A stretch of 64,000 nt of DNA from HGM13233 sp900762805 (GTDB lineage: Bacteria; Bacillota; Clostridia; Oscillospirales; Ruminococcaceae), in the NCBI GenBank assembly GCA_937993755.1, contig CALKMA010000028.1:28806-92805 (forward strand), in the 5' to 3' direction. Both the position numbers and the translations under genes were made by a program. Under the pieces are notes generated by a model, which was given only the letters and a program-made list of their open reading frames with translations, ran no database searches and had not been told where the DNA came from. Shown piece by piece: positions 19,406 through 28,404 of the stretch (its first letter is position 1; every line of letters starts with the position of its first letter).

Positions 19406-20385
19406 GGATAGGAACCGTTGGCACCAATTTTGTCGTCGTCGATTTTGTTAAGTCGGCCCACGCCGCCGGCGCCGAGGTAACAGCCTGCTATTCCCGCAGG
19501 CGGGAGACGGCCGACGCCTTTGCCGACAAAAACGGCATCGAGAAGCGCTATGACGACCGCGCGGCTTTTCTGAACGATGAGACGCTTGATTTCATCTATA
19601 TCGCCTCGCCCAACTCGCTGCATTTCCGGTGGACGATCGACGCGCTGAATGCCGGCCGCAATGTCATCTGCGAAAAGCCGTTTATGTCCAACACCCGCGA
19701 GGTCGAGGAGGCCATCCGGCTGGCCGGACAGAAGGGCCTGTTCCTGTTTGAGGCTGTCACCGTCCCGCACAGCCCCAATTATCAGAAGCTCAGGGATGAG
19801 CTGCCCGCTCTCGGCGAGATCAAGCTTGTGCAGCTCAATATGTCGCAGTATTCCAGCCGGTACGACGCCCATCTGCGCGGCGAAAACCCCAACATCTTCA
19901 ACCCCGCCTTTTCGGGCGGCGCGCTGATGGATCTCGGCTACTATGTCATCCATTTCGCCTATGGCCTGTTCGGAGAGCCGCTTACGGTGCAGTACTACGC
20001 CAACAAGGCCGACAACGGCATTGACACCTCCGGCACCACCATCCTGCAGTACCCCGGCATGATCTGCACGCTGACGGCCTGCAAGGACAGCAGGAGCGAA
20101 AACCTCAATCAGATACAGGGCACCGGAGGCTATATCACCATCCCCGGTGCGGCCTCGATCTGCGCGCAGTACACCGTCCACACCAGGGAGGGCGACCGCA
20201 CCGAGAACGTTCAGCAGCCCGACGCACCGTCGCTCTACTATGAAATGGCCGATTTCAAGGCCATCTGGGAGGCGCGCGACCATAAAAAGGCCGATGAGCT
20301 GCTCGATTATGCGCTTCGCGTCAACCGCATTGTTGAGCGGGCGCGCCGGAGCGCCGGTATCCTTTTCCCGGCCGATCAGGCATAG
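19402..20385 (+). CDS. Gfo/Idh/MocA-family oxidoreductase
   Basis: A 327-residue NAD(P)-dependent dehydrogenase of the glucose-fructose oxidoreductase/inositol dehydrogenase family. The N-terminal Rossmann fold begins RIGTVGTNFV; YIASPNSLH and the catalytic-lysine motif CEKPF (about residue 93) are present, with the substrate domain following. It oxidises or epimerises a sugar or sugar phosphate; in this context perhaps an amino-sugar derivative. It overlaps the membrane-protein gene by 4 bases. Confidence 0.88.
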   Translation: MRIGTVGTNFVVVDFVKSAHAAGAEVTACYSRRRETADAFADKNGIEKRYDDRAAFLNDETLDFIYIASPNSLHFRWTIDALNAGRNVICEKPFMSNTREVEEAIRLAGQKGLFLFEAVTVPHSPNYQKLRDELPALGEIKLVQLNMSQYSSRYDAHLRGENPNIFNPAFSGGALMDLGYYVIHFAYGLFGEPLTVQYYANKADNGIDTSGTTILQYPGMICTLTACKDSRSENLNQIQGTGGYITIPGAASICAQYTVHTREGDRTENVQQPDAPSLYYEMADFKAIWEARDHKKADELLDYALRVNRIVERARRSAGILFPADQA

Positions 20386-20885
20386 CGCATCCGACAAAGA
20401 CTGAGCCGCCGCGGTATCGGGAACATGGCGAACACAAAAACGGCGGGGCGCTGCGCCCCGCCGCAAGCGCAGCCCTTTCGCGGGCGCTTCCGGCAGGCGG
20501 AAAATCATCGGCCGGTTGGCCGCCCGGCGCATAATGGGCGTTGAAGACGGCTGTTCCAAGCATGAGAGGGAGTTGCCTCTGCGGTCGATCCTTCCCGATA
20601 CGGGACGCGATCCTTCTCCGGCAGCCGCCTTGCGGATGCGCAAAGGGTCGGATCTGAGTGAAAAAGGCAGATCTTACGCTGTGAGGGTCATTGCCTTTAC
20701 ACCGCAGTCCGGCGCCGGGCCGCCCGTGCGGCGGCATTTTGAGGCGCCGGCCGCAGCAAGCAGCAGCCCGCCGCCGGCTGACGGCAGAAAGCCGACTCCC
20801 TGCGGAGCCGCGGCAAACAGAAATCCGCTGCCGGCCGGCCTTTGGCAGGCCGGCGCATAAAGAAAAAGCTACGGAGGTATTGAAA
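20386..20885. other. Intergenic region inside the sugar locus with an orphan hairpin
   Basis: CGGCGGGGCG (20441-20450) pairs with CGCCCCGCCG (20454-20463). On the minus strand the stem is followed by TTTTTG, so it looks like a terminator facing leftwards although no minus-strand gene ends there. The remaining 400 bases hold no gene I can support; reading frames through it are GC-driven. Confidence 0.5.
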
Positions 20886-22088
20886 TTGAAGCTTTATGGC
20901 AGCATTTACACGGGACATGGGATGGTGAAGGGCTCGATCGAGTGGGATAATAAGACTGTCACCGATATCCGTGCCGAAAAGGGGAGTGACGAGCTCATCA
21001 TCCTCCCCGGCATCATCGACACCCACTGCCACGCCACGCAGGGCTATAACCCGTGGGCGGGGCGCACGCGCGACGAGCTGACCCGCAACATGGAGGGCTT
21101 TCTCAAGGGCGCGGCGTCAGAGGGTGTAACCGCTGTTTTCCCGACCATGTTCGGCTTCAACGAGCCCGACCAGCCGCCGCTGGCGCTTATCGAGGCGGCT
21201 GTTCCCTTTGCCGAAAAGACCGGTGACTACCGCGGCGCGCGCGTGGCCGGCCTGCACTACGAGGGGCCGTATCTCAACCGCGTCGGCGAAAAGGGCGTGC
21301 GCACGCCGCCGCCTCCCATCGACTTCAAATATATGGAACAGGTCATCGACACCGCCCGCGGGCATCTGCGGCTGATGGGTCTTGCGCCTGAGCTGCCCGG
21401 CAGCGCCGAGCTGACCGAGCTGCTGCTCAGCCGGGGTGTCGCCGTCGCCTTTACGCACACCGACTGCCAGTCGGCCGAGGCCTTCGCGGCCTTTGACCGC
21501 GGCGTTTCGGTGGCCACCCACCTGTGCAATGTTATGACCGGTATCCACCACCGCGATATCGGCGGGCTGGGCGCCGCCATTCTCGACGACCGCGTCTACA
21601 CCGAGCTGATCTGCGACGGCCTGCACGTCTGCAACGATATGCTGCGCCTGATCCTGCGCGCCAAGCCCAACGATAAGATCATGATGATATCCGACTGCAC
21701 CGGCTATTCGGGCGCGCCCGCCGGCACCTACGGCGGCTTCTCCGGCCCCGACAGCATCATCATCGTGGACGAGGAGGGCTTTGTGCGCGACCCCAACGGC
21801 CGCCTGCGCGGCAGCAGCCAGTGCGTGCTGTACGGCGTCCGCAATCTGGTGAAGAGCTGCGGCGTTTCACTTGAAACGGCGGTGCGCCTCAGTTCGGGCA
21901 ACGCCGCGCGCAAGTACGGCCTCACCGGCCGCGGCGAGCTGAAAAAGGGCGGCTTTGCCGACCTGATCGTGCTGAATAAGGACCTTGAGCTGCTGGCGAC
22001 CTATGTCGAGGGCGAGAAGGTTTTTGATATTTCCGAAAGAGATTCCATTTTCAACCGCGCGGCGCTGGCCGACAGGAGGGATGCGTAA
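20886..22088 (+). CDS. nagA: N-acetylglucosamine-6-phosphate deacetylase-type amidohydrolase (NagA copy 1)
   Basis: A 400-residue amidohydrolase of the NagA family, which removes acetate from N-acetyl amino-sugar phosphates. IDTHCHA (His47, His49), GLHYEGPYLN (metal Glu), FTHTDC, ATHLCNVM, DGLHV and the catalytic ISDC Asp are all present. The second half of the first motif is HCHATQGYN instead of the usual HGHGG. The start is a TTG at 20886, 8 bases after GGAGG (20873-20877); a TTG at 20880 is too close to it. The stop overlaps the next start by one base. A second NagA gene lies at 24404, so this copy may act on a different N-acyl sugar. Confidence 0.87.
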   Translation: MKLYGSIYTGHGMVKGSIEWDNKTVTDIRAEKGSDELIILPGIIDTHCHATQGYNPWAGRTRDELTRNMEGFLKGAASEGVTAVFPTMFGFNEPDQPPLALIEAAVPFAEKTGDYRGARVAGLHYEGPYLNRVGEKGVRTPPPPIDFKYMEQVIDTARGHLRLMGLAPELPGSAELTELLLSRGVAVAFTHTDCQSAEAFAAFDRGVSVATHLCNVMTGIHHRDIGGLGAAILDDRVYTELICDGLHVCNDMLRLILRAKPNDKIMMISDCTGYSGAPAGTYGGFSGPDSIIIVDEEGFVRDPNGRLRGSSQCVLYGVRNLVKSCGVSLETAVRLSSGNAARKYGLTGRGELKKGGFADLIVLNKDLELLATYVEGEKVFDISERDSIFNRAALADRRDA

Positions 22089-23323
22089 TGGTACGTTGTG
22101 CAACGGCTTTTCGCCTGATAGACCCCGACCGCCCCTGCTACATGGGCGGCTACGGCATGAGAACACAAAAGAGCGAGGGCATCCTTGACCATCTCAAGTG
22201 TGTCGTCAATGTGGTGGAGATCGACGGGGAGAAGCTGCTTTTCTGCTCGGTCGATTCGCTGCTGCTGCATGAGGATATGGTCGAGGCGCTGCGCGACGCG
22301 GCTGAGAAATACGGCGTCCGGCGCGAGAATGTCAGCGCCGCCGCCATCCACACCCACGCGGCGCCGGAGATACGCTCGTCGCGCCTGCCGGCACTCGGCT
22401 CTCCCGCACAGGACGACTACTACGATATCTACCATGATTTTGTCGTCAGCCAGATGACGGGGGCCGCCGCGGAGTGCCTGCAAAGCGAGCTGACGCCCGT
22501 CACCGCCGAATACCGCGTCGTAACGGTCGAGGGCTTTTACGGCAACCGCAACGGCATCGGTCTGCCGGAGGACAAGCGCGTCACCCTTGTCCGCCTGATC
22601 GACGGCGGCGGAAGGGTCGTCTGCGGGTTCATCAATATCGCCTGCCATCCCACGGTGCTGGGCGCGCAGAACCTGAAGATCAGCTCCGATCTGCTGGGCT
22701 ATCTCAGCCGCAGGGCACAGGGCGAGTGGGGCGTCTATCCCGTCATGATGCAGGGGGCGGCCGGCGACATGAGCAACCGCAATTACCGCGAGGGGCATGA
22801 CGAAAAGGAGCTGGTCCGCACCGGCGAGGGCATCTGGGCGCAGCTCAGCGGCGGCCGCTATGAGCCGCTGCGCCTTGAAGGGCCGCGCGTGCTGCCCTAC
22901 ACCTATGTGGCCGATTACGACGCGGATCTTGACTATCTGCGGGGTCTCCGGCAGCAGCTGGAGGAGCAGTATGAAAGGACCGAGGGCTATGATGCCCGCA
23001 AGGTCATCCAGTCGTCGATCATCGGGCTGGGCTATGCGCTGCAAAGGCCGCACATCCATGTTGAGCATCGGTATTCGGTGCTCGATATCGGCGAATGGCA
23101 GATCGTGCGGATGCCCAACGAGGTATTTTCGGTGTTCGGCCTTGCCATCAAGGCTGCCAGCAGCCGGAAGCTGCCCGTCATCTGGGGCTACTGCAACGGA
23201 TATGGCAGCTATATGCCGGCAGCCGGTGATTACGGCAAGACTTATGAGGCCACCATGGCGCTTCTGCCCAAGGGCGGCGGCGAGGAGGTCACCGAGAATC
23301 TCTGCCGCCTTGTAAAGGAATAG
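22088..23323 (+). CDS. Short cytoplasmic neutral-ceramidase-like hydrolase
   Basis: A 411-residue protein of the neutral/alkaline non-lysosomal ceramidase superfamily. Zinc-ligand type segments AAIHTHAAPE (His88, His90) and NIACHPTVLG (His187) are present, and QGAAGDMSNRN carries Ser229 at the position of the catalytic serine of the GDxSPN motif. Known ceramidases are secreted and about 650-780 residues long, with a C-terminal beta domain. This protein has no signal peptide and is much shorter. It overlaps the NagA stop by one base, so it is made together with that deacetylase. I infer an intracellular N-acyl amidase acting on an imported N-acylated amino sugar; true ceramide hydrolysis seems unlikely. 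Confidence 0.75.
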   Translation: MVRCATAFRLIDPDRPCYMGGYGMRTQKSEGILDHLKCVVNVVEIDGEKLLFCSVDSLLLHEDMVEALRDAAEKYGVRRENVSAAAIHTHAAPEIRSSRLPALGSPAQDDYYDIYHDFVVSQMTGAAAECLQSELTPVTAEYRVVTVEGFYGNRNGIGLPEDKRVTLVRLIDGGGRVVCGFINIACHPTVLGAQNLKISSDLLGYLSRRAQGEWGVYPVMMQGAAGDMSNRNYREGHDEKELVRTGEGIWAQLSGGRYEPLRLEGPRVLPYTYVADYDADLDYLRGLRQQLEEQYERTEGYDARKVIQSSIIGLGYALQRPHIHVEHRYSVLDIGEWQIVRMPNEVFSVFGLAIKAASSRKLPVIWGYCNGYGSYMPAAGDYGKTYEATMALLPKGGGEEVTENLCRLVKE

Positions 23324-23395
23324 CGCCCCAAAAGGGGTTACCCGGCTCATACGGCCGGCCCATCATATAATTATTGTCAGGAAAGGGAACTACAA

Positions 23396-24118
23396 ATGTT
23401 TGATTTCGAGTATATGCAGAAGGTCACCGAGCTGGTTCAGCTGCTCAATGACAGCGAAAAGGATAAGATCAGGCAGCTTGCCCGCATCTTTGCCGACAAT
23501 ATCGCCTCCAACCACATGATCCATACCTTCGGCACCGGCCATTCGCACATGATTGGTATTGAGCTGTTTGCGCGCGCCGGCGGCCTGGGTAATGTCAACG
23601 CCATGCTTGATCCCGACACGCTCACCATGTTCGGCTGCCGCCGCAGCGGCGCTGTCGAGCGGCTTGAGGGATTGGCCGATATCATCTACGACAATTACCG
23701 GATCGAAAAGGGCGATATCATAATCATTTCATCTAACTCCGGCCGCAACGCTCTGCCTATTGAGATGGCGATGCGCGCCAAAAAGGAAGGGATCTATGTA
23801 GTGGCCGTCACCAATCTCCACCAGTCGATGAACAGCACCAGCCGCCATTCGAGCGGCAAGCGCCTGTTCGAGATCGCCGACATGGTGCTCGACACGCATG
23901 TGCCCGATGGCGACGCCATGATGGAGGTCGGCGGCATCAAGACCGGCCCGGCCTCGACGGTGGCCAGCGTTGTGCTGCTCAATACCGTTGCCTCCGAGGC
24001 GCTCAAGCTCCTTGCCGCCGAGGGCAAGCCGATGCCGGTGTTCCAGTCGCAGAACGTTGACGGCGCCAACAACGATGCCATCTATTTGAAATATCAGGAT
24101 CGCGCCAAGTGCTTTTGA
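23396..24118 (+). CDS. SIS-domain protein, UPF0309-like (copy 2)
   Basis: A 240-residue single SIS-domain protein, paralogous to the one at 15172. Phosphosugar-binding segments are GTGHSHMIGIELFARAGG (about residues 46-63) and IISSNSGRNALPIEM (about 115-130), and the C terminus PVFQSQNVDGAN matches PVLKSQNIDGGP of copy 1. ATG at 23396 follows CAGGAAAGGGAACTACAA. A TATAAT lies at 23366-23371, but no good -35 element goes with it. It is the last plus-strand gene of the locus and converges on NagA copy 2. Confidence 0.82.
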   Translation: MFDFEYMQKVTELVQLLNDSEKDKIRQLARIFADNIASNHMIHTFGTGHSHMIGIELFARAGGLGNVNAMLDPDTLTMFGCRRSGAVERLEGLADIIYDNYRIEKGDIIIISSNSGRNALPIEMAMRAKKEGIYVVAVTNLHQSMNSTSRHSSGKRLFEIADMVLDTHVPDGDAMMEVGGIKTGPASTVASVVLLNTVASEALKLLAAEGKPMPVFQSQNVDGANNDAIYLKYQDRAKCF

Positions 24119-24337
24119 GTCCGAAAACGGCCTGCGGCGCACCGCGCAGACCGGAAAAGGCCGAGTGAAACCGGCCCTGCGTCCGAGCGGCGCAGGAATG
24201 CGGTGCAGGCGCATTCGGGCCGCGGGCAAAACGGCGCCGACCGCAGAGGTGACGTGCCTTTGGCGCGCTGGTGCGGAGACGGCCTTTGACTCCGGCGAAA
24301 AGCGCCGCACGAAAGCTGTGTGCCGAAGCAAAAAAGC

Positions 24338-24372
24338 AGCGGTCCTGCCGCCCACGGGGCGGCAGGACCGCT
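24338..24372 (-). terminator. Terminator of nagA copy 2
   Basis: On the minus strand AGCGGTCCTGCCGCCC pairs with GGGCGGCAGGACCGCT and is followed by GCTTTTTTGC. It may stop transcription from both sides. Confidence 0.82.
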
Positions 24373-24403
24373 TGTTTGTCTGTCAGACGGAGAGCCGGGC
24401 CGG

Positions 24404-25558
24404 TCAAGCCTCTGCTCGGTACTTTTCCTCCCCGCCCACAAAGGTGCGCAGCAGGCGAAGGTCGTCAGTCATCAGCAGCAGGTCAGCATCCTTGCCGACA
24501 GCCAGCGTCCCCTTGCGATCGGACACGCCGGCTGAGCGGGCAGGGTTGACTGAGGCCATCTGCACGATATCATTGACGGTGCAGCCGGTGAATTCGCGCA
24601 TGAAGCGCACGGCGTGCAGCATGGTGATGCAGCTGCCGGCGATACGGCCGGTCTTGATGACCTGTACCGTGTGGCCGGTCTTGCGGCAGCGCAGACCCGA
24701 AAAGATGTATTCGCCATCGGGCATACCCTTGCCGAGCATGGCGTCGGTGATGAGGCAGATGCGCTCCGGGCCGATCGCCCGGTAGGTGGCGCGCACGACG
24801 TCGGGGGCGACATGGAAGCCATCAACAATCAGCTCGCACAGCGCCGACCGGTGCAGCAGGGCCGCCGTGACGGCGCCGGGTGTGCGGTGCAGATGCTGCG
24901 TCATGGCATTGTAGAGGTGAGTGAAGCCGGCAGCACCGCCATCAAGCGCCGCGAGCGCCTGCTCGCAGGTGCAGGCGGTGTGGCCGATCATAAGGCGGAC
25001 GCTCGCTTCGGCCGACAGCCGCAGCAGTGCATCGACGCCGCCCACAGCGGGAGAAAAGGTCATGGTTTTGAGCCGGCCGCCGGCTGCGGCAATTATTTCG
25101 GCGTATTCCCCGGCGTTGGTGTCGCGCAGATAGCGCTCGTCCATCAGCGCCTTGTATTCTTTCGACAAAAAGGGCCCCTCACTGTGAACGCCGAGAAACT
25201 CGGCGCCCGCCGTTTTGGCGTCGAGCGCGGCATAGTCGCGCAGCAGCGCCAGCAGGTCGGCATGGCTGATGACAGTCAGCGAGGCCAGAAAAGCCGTTGT
25301 TCCCTCGGCCGGCAGCGCACGGCCGACGGCGCTGACGGCCTCGGCGGCGCTGCGGATAAAATCATAGCCGAGGCTGCCGTGCAGATGGGTGTCGATAAAG
25401 CCGGGCAGCACCAGCGCGCCGCCGGCGTCGATCACGCTGTCGCCAGCCAGCTCGCCGCGCGACAGCGCTGTAATGCGGCCTCCCGAAAAAGCAACGGAGC
25501 CGTGAAAGCAGTCGGCGCCGTTGGGGATGATACAGGCATTTCGGATGACAGTGGTCAT
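24404..25558 (-). CDS. nagA: N-acetylglucosamine-6-phosphate deacetylase (NagA copy 2)
   Basis: A 384-residue NagA protein with the classical signature: FIDTHLHGS (His58, His60), VHSEGPFLS, IGHTACTC, FTHLYNAMT, DGFHV and catalytic ITDAM. It converts N-acetylglucosamine-6-phosphate to glucosamine-6-phosphate and acetate. ATG at 25558 follows AAAAGGAGCTTCT. It stands alone on the minus strand, facing the SIS-PTS-NagA locus. It looks closer to standard NagA than copy 1, so it is probably the housekeeping enzyme. Confidence 0.92.
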   Translation of the reverse strand: MTTVIRNACIIPNGADCFHGSVAFSGGRITALSRGELAGDSVIDAGGALVLPGFIDTHLHGSLGYDFIRSAAEAVSAVGRALPAEGTTAFLASLTVISHADLLALLRDYAALDAKTAGAEFLGVHSEGPFLSKEYKALMDERYLRDTNAGEYAEIIAAAGGRLKTMTFSPAVGGVDALLRLSAEASVRLMIGHTACTCEQALAALDGGAAGFTHLYNAMTQHLHRTPGAVTAALLHRSALCELIVDGFHVAPDVVRATYRAIGPERICLITDAMLGKGMPDGEYIFSGLRCRKTGHTVQVIKTGRIAGSCITMLHAVRFMREFTGCTVNDIVQMASVNPARSAGVSDRKGTLAVGKDADLLLMTDDLRLLRTFVGGEEKYRAEA

Positions 25559-25782
25559 AGAAGCTCCTTTTCTGCCGAAGAGCGCGGCTGCGGCCTTCGG
25601 AGAATGCTATGACAATATCTTACCGCGGATGCGCTGAAAATGCAAGCAGCCGCGAGAAAGCGCGAAGCGGGAAGGGCGGGCTTGTCAGCGGCGGTATGGC
25701 TTGTCGGGCGGCTCAGCCGCAGTGCGGGCCGTCTCTGCCCGCGGCCCTTTTCCTCTGAGCACACATCATAGCGCACATAAAA

Positions 25783-25818
25783 GACTCCTTTGACAAAGCG
25801 GCATTGCCAAAGGAGCCT
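25783..25818 (-). terminator. Terminator of the aldo/keto reductase gene
   Basis: On the minus strand GGCTCCTTTGGC pairs with GTCAAAGGAGTC, followed by TTTTATG, just after the aldo/keto reductase stop. Confidence 0.7.
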
Positions 25819-25827
25819 CTTCCGTTT

Positions 25828-26710
<883 letters not shown>

Positions 26711-26797
26711 CTATACTTTACACCGGTTTTCAAATATTGTACACTATCAATATCGCAGGCTGCGTTTCAGAATTTGAAAAGCGGGAAAGGAGCCGCC

Positions 26798-27580
26798 ATG
26801 ATCGACCTGTATGAGCTCAGTCAGCTTGTGGCTTTCGCCGAGCTGGGCACGCTGAGCCGTGTTGCCGAGGAATTTCACATTTCCACACCCTCCGTCACCC
26901 GTTCCATGCAGCACTTGGAGGATACCCTCGGCGTGCCGCTGTTTGTGCGGGGGAAAAATAAAATCGAACTGAATGAAACAGGGAAAATCGCCGTGGAAGC
27001 TGCCCGGAGGCTGCTTCAGGAGGCGGAGGCGGCCGTGCATCAGGTGCGGGAATTCGACGCACGGCAGCGAACGATCGTCATCAAGGCCTGTGCGCCTACG
27101 CCGTTGTGGGAACTGCAGCGGGAGCTGAACACACAGAAGCCGGGGATGATGATCTCGTCCGCCATCTGCCAGAACGACGAGGTGCTTTCCGCGTGGGAGG
27201 ACGGCTCCTGCGATATTGCCGTTCTGCCGTTTCCGATCGGCGGCGCAAAGCCCTTTCTGCGGGAGAGACTGTTTGTCTGCGTGCCGCCGGAGCATGAGCT
27301 GGCCCGGCACGAGTCGCTGACATTCGCGGACATCAACGGCTTCAACTTCCTGCTGCGCACCGAGCTTGGCTTTTGGGATTCGCTTTGCCGCGAAAAGATG
27401 CCCGCTTCCAAGTTTCTGGTGCAGACGGATGCATCGGTATTTGACGAGCTGATCAAGGCCTCCTCGCTGCCGTGCTTCACCACGGACTACGGCCGGCTGC
27501 AGGACGGCCATCCGGAACGTGTGAATATACCGCTAAAGGACGGCGAGGCCGATGTGACGTTTTACATTGCAAGAAGATAG
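26798..27580 (+). CDS. LysR-family transcription regulator
   Basis: A 260-residue regulator. An N-terminal winged helix-turn-helix (ELSQLVAFAELGTLSRVAEEFHISTPSVTRSMQHLE) is followed by a linker helix and a LysR substrate domain that seems a little short. ATG at 26798 follows GGGAAAGGAGCCGCC; longer in-frame starts run through the divergent aldo/keto reductase and are rejected. The 129-base gap to that gene (26669-26797) is AT-rich and should hold both promoters, as is usual for LysR proteins that control a divergent neighbour. Confidence 0.88.
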   Translation: MIDLYELSQLVAFAELGTLSRVAEEFHISTPSVTRSMQHLEDTLGVPLFVRGKNKIELNETGKIAVEAARRLLQEAEAAVHQVREFDARQRTIVIKACAPTPLWELQRELNTQKPGMMISSAICQNDEVLSAWEDGSCDIAVLPFPIGGAKPFLRERLFVCVPPEHELARHESLTFADINGFNFLLRTELGFWDSLCREKMPASKFLVQTDASVFDELIKASSLPCFTTDYGRLQDGHPERVNIPLKDGEADVTFYIARR

Positions 27581-27581
27581 A

Positions 27582-27627
27582 CAGACGGCGAAGAAAGGCT
27601 GATGCTTTCTTCGCCGTCTGGATTTTG
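27582..27627 (+). terminator. Terminator after the LysR gene
   Basis: CAGACGGCGAAGAAAG (27582-27597) pairs perfectly with CTTTCTTCGCCGTCTG (27605-27620), followed by GATTTTGTCTTTCTT. It may act on both strands. Confidence 0.85.
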
Positions 27628-27635
27628 TCTTTCTT

Positions 27636-28142
27636 CTACAGGATTTCCCGCTTTATTCTGATAAGAAGCCCCTCCTGGATTGCCGCGAAGGTCGCGGCTG
27701 AGCAAACCGCAGCGGCGATGTATCGCCACTCCGCAAAGGACAGCGTCAACGGGAATATGAACAGCAAGACCCCTGTGACCTTGTTCATGACGGTATGCTC
27801 AACGACGAGCCTTTTCATGCGCATGAAGCCGGATACGATATTCACAGCTCTAATAAAAGCAATCACCGAAAGCCACACCCAGAGCCAGCCCGGCACGTCT
27901 ATAACGGGGAGCAGCTTGGCCAATGCCGCTCCTACAAATATAAAGTCTGCGATGGAGTCCAGTCTCGCACCGAGCTTGTCGGCAGCCTTTGTTTTCCTTG
28001 CAATGGGGCCATCGACCATATCGGTCAAGCCGCAAAGCAGATACAGGGCATAAAAGCAGGGAGAACGCACAGCAGAGAAAAGCATCCATATACTGAATGC
28101 GATACGGCTGCCGGTTATGATGTTGGCCCATTTCTTCATCAT
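27636..28142 (-). CDS. CDP-alcohol phosphatidyltransferase family protein
   Basis: A 168-residue integral membrane enzyme. The family signature DMVDGPIARKTKAADKLG...RLDSIAD (about residues 41-65) has all the conserved Asp, Gly and Arg residues, and about five membrane helices are visible. Members transfer a CDP-activated phosphatidyl group to an alcohol such as glycerol-3-phosphate, serine or inositol. At 168 residues it is slightly shorter than PgsA, and the acceptor cannot be told. It is monocistronic as far as visible. The next 262 bases (28143-28404) hold no supported gene. Confidence 0.85.
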   Translation of the reverse strand: MMKKWANIITGSRIAFSIWMLFSAVRSPCFYALYLLCGLTDMVDGPIARKTKAADKLGARLDSIADFIFVGAALAKLLPVIDVPGWLWVWLSVIAFIRAVNIVSGFMRMKRLVVEHTVMNKVTGVLLFIFPLTLSFAEWRYIAAAVCSAATFAAIQEGLLIRIKREIL

Positions 28143-28404
28143 GCCTTATGCGCTCCGAAATCTGCCGCCATACGGATGCGGCAGGCTCTGCTCCTGCCTT
28201 TTCGTTCTGCTTCAACCGAACGCCGGCCGAAGAAAACGGCGCCCCCTCTTTCACCCCATGCGGGAGGTGCGCTGTCATTCCCCAAAGCACTATGGCGCCT
28301 GCACACCGGCATGTGAGACAGCGGCCTTGCCTGCCTGCTTTCCCGCGCCGATCGCTTTCGGCCGCCCTTGCAGCCCATCGGTTCTTTACCAAGCGGGGGA
28401 AGGG

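Noticed and set aside
22001..23350. 449-codon minus-strand open frame opposite the ceramidase-like gene
   Set aside because: Shadow frame; the plus strand has zinc and serine motifs and start/stop overlap with nagA.
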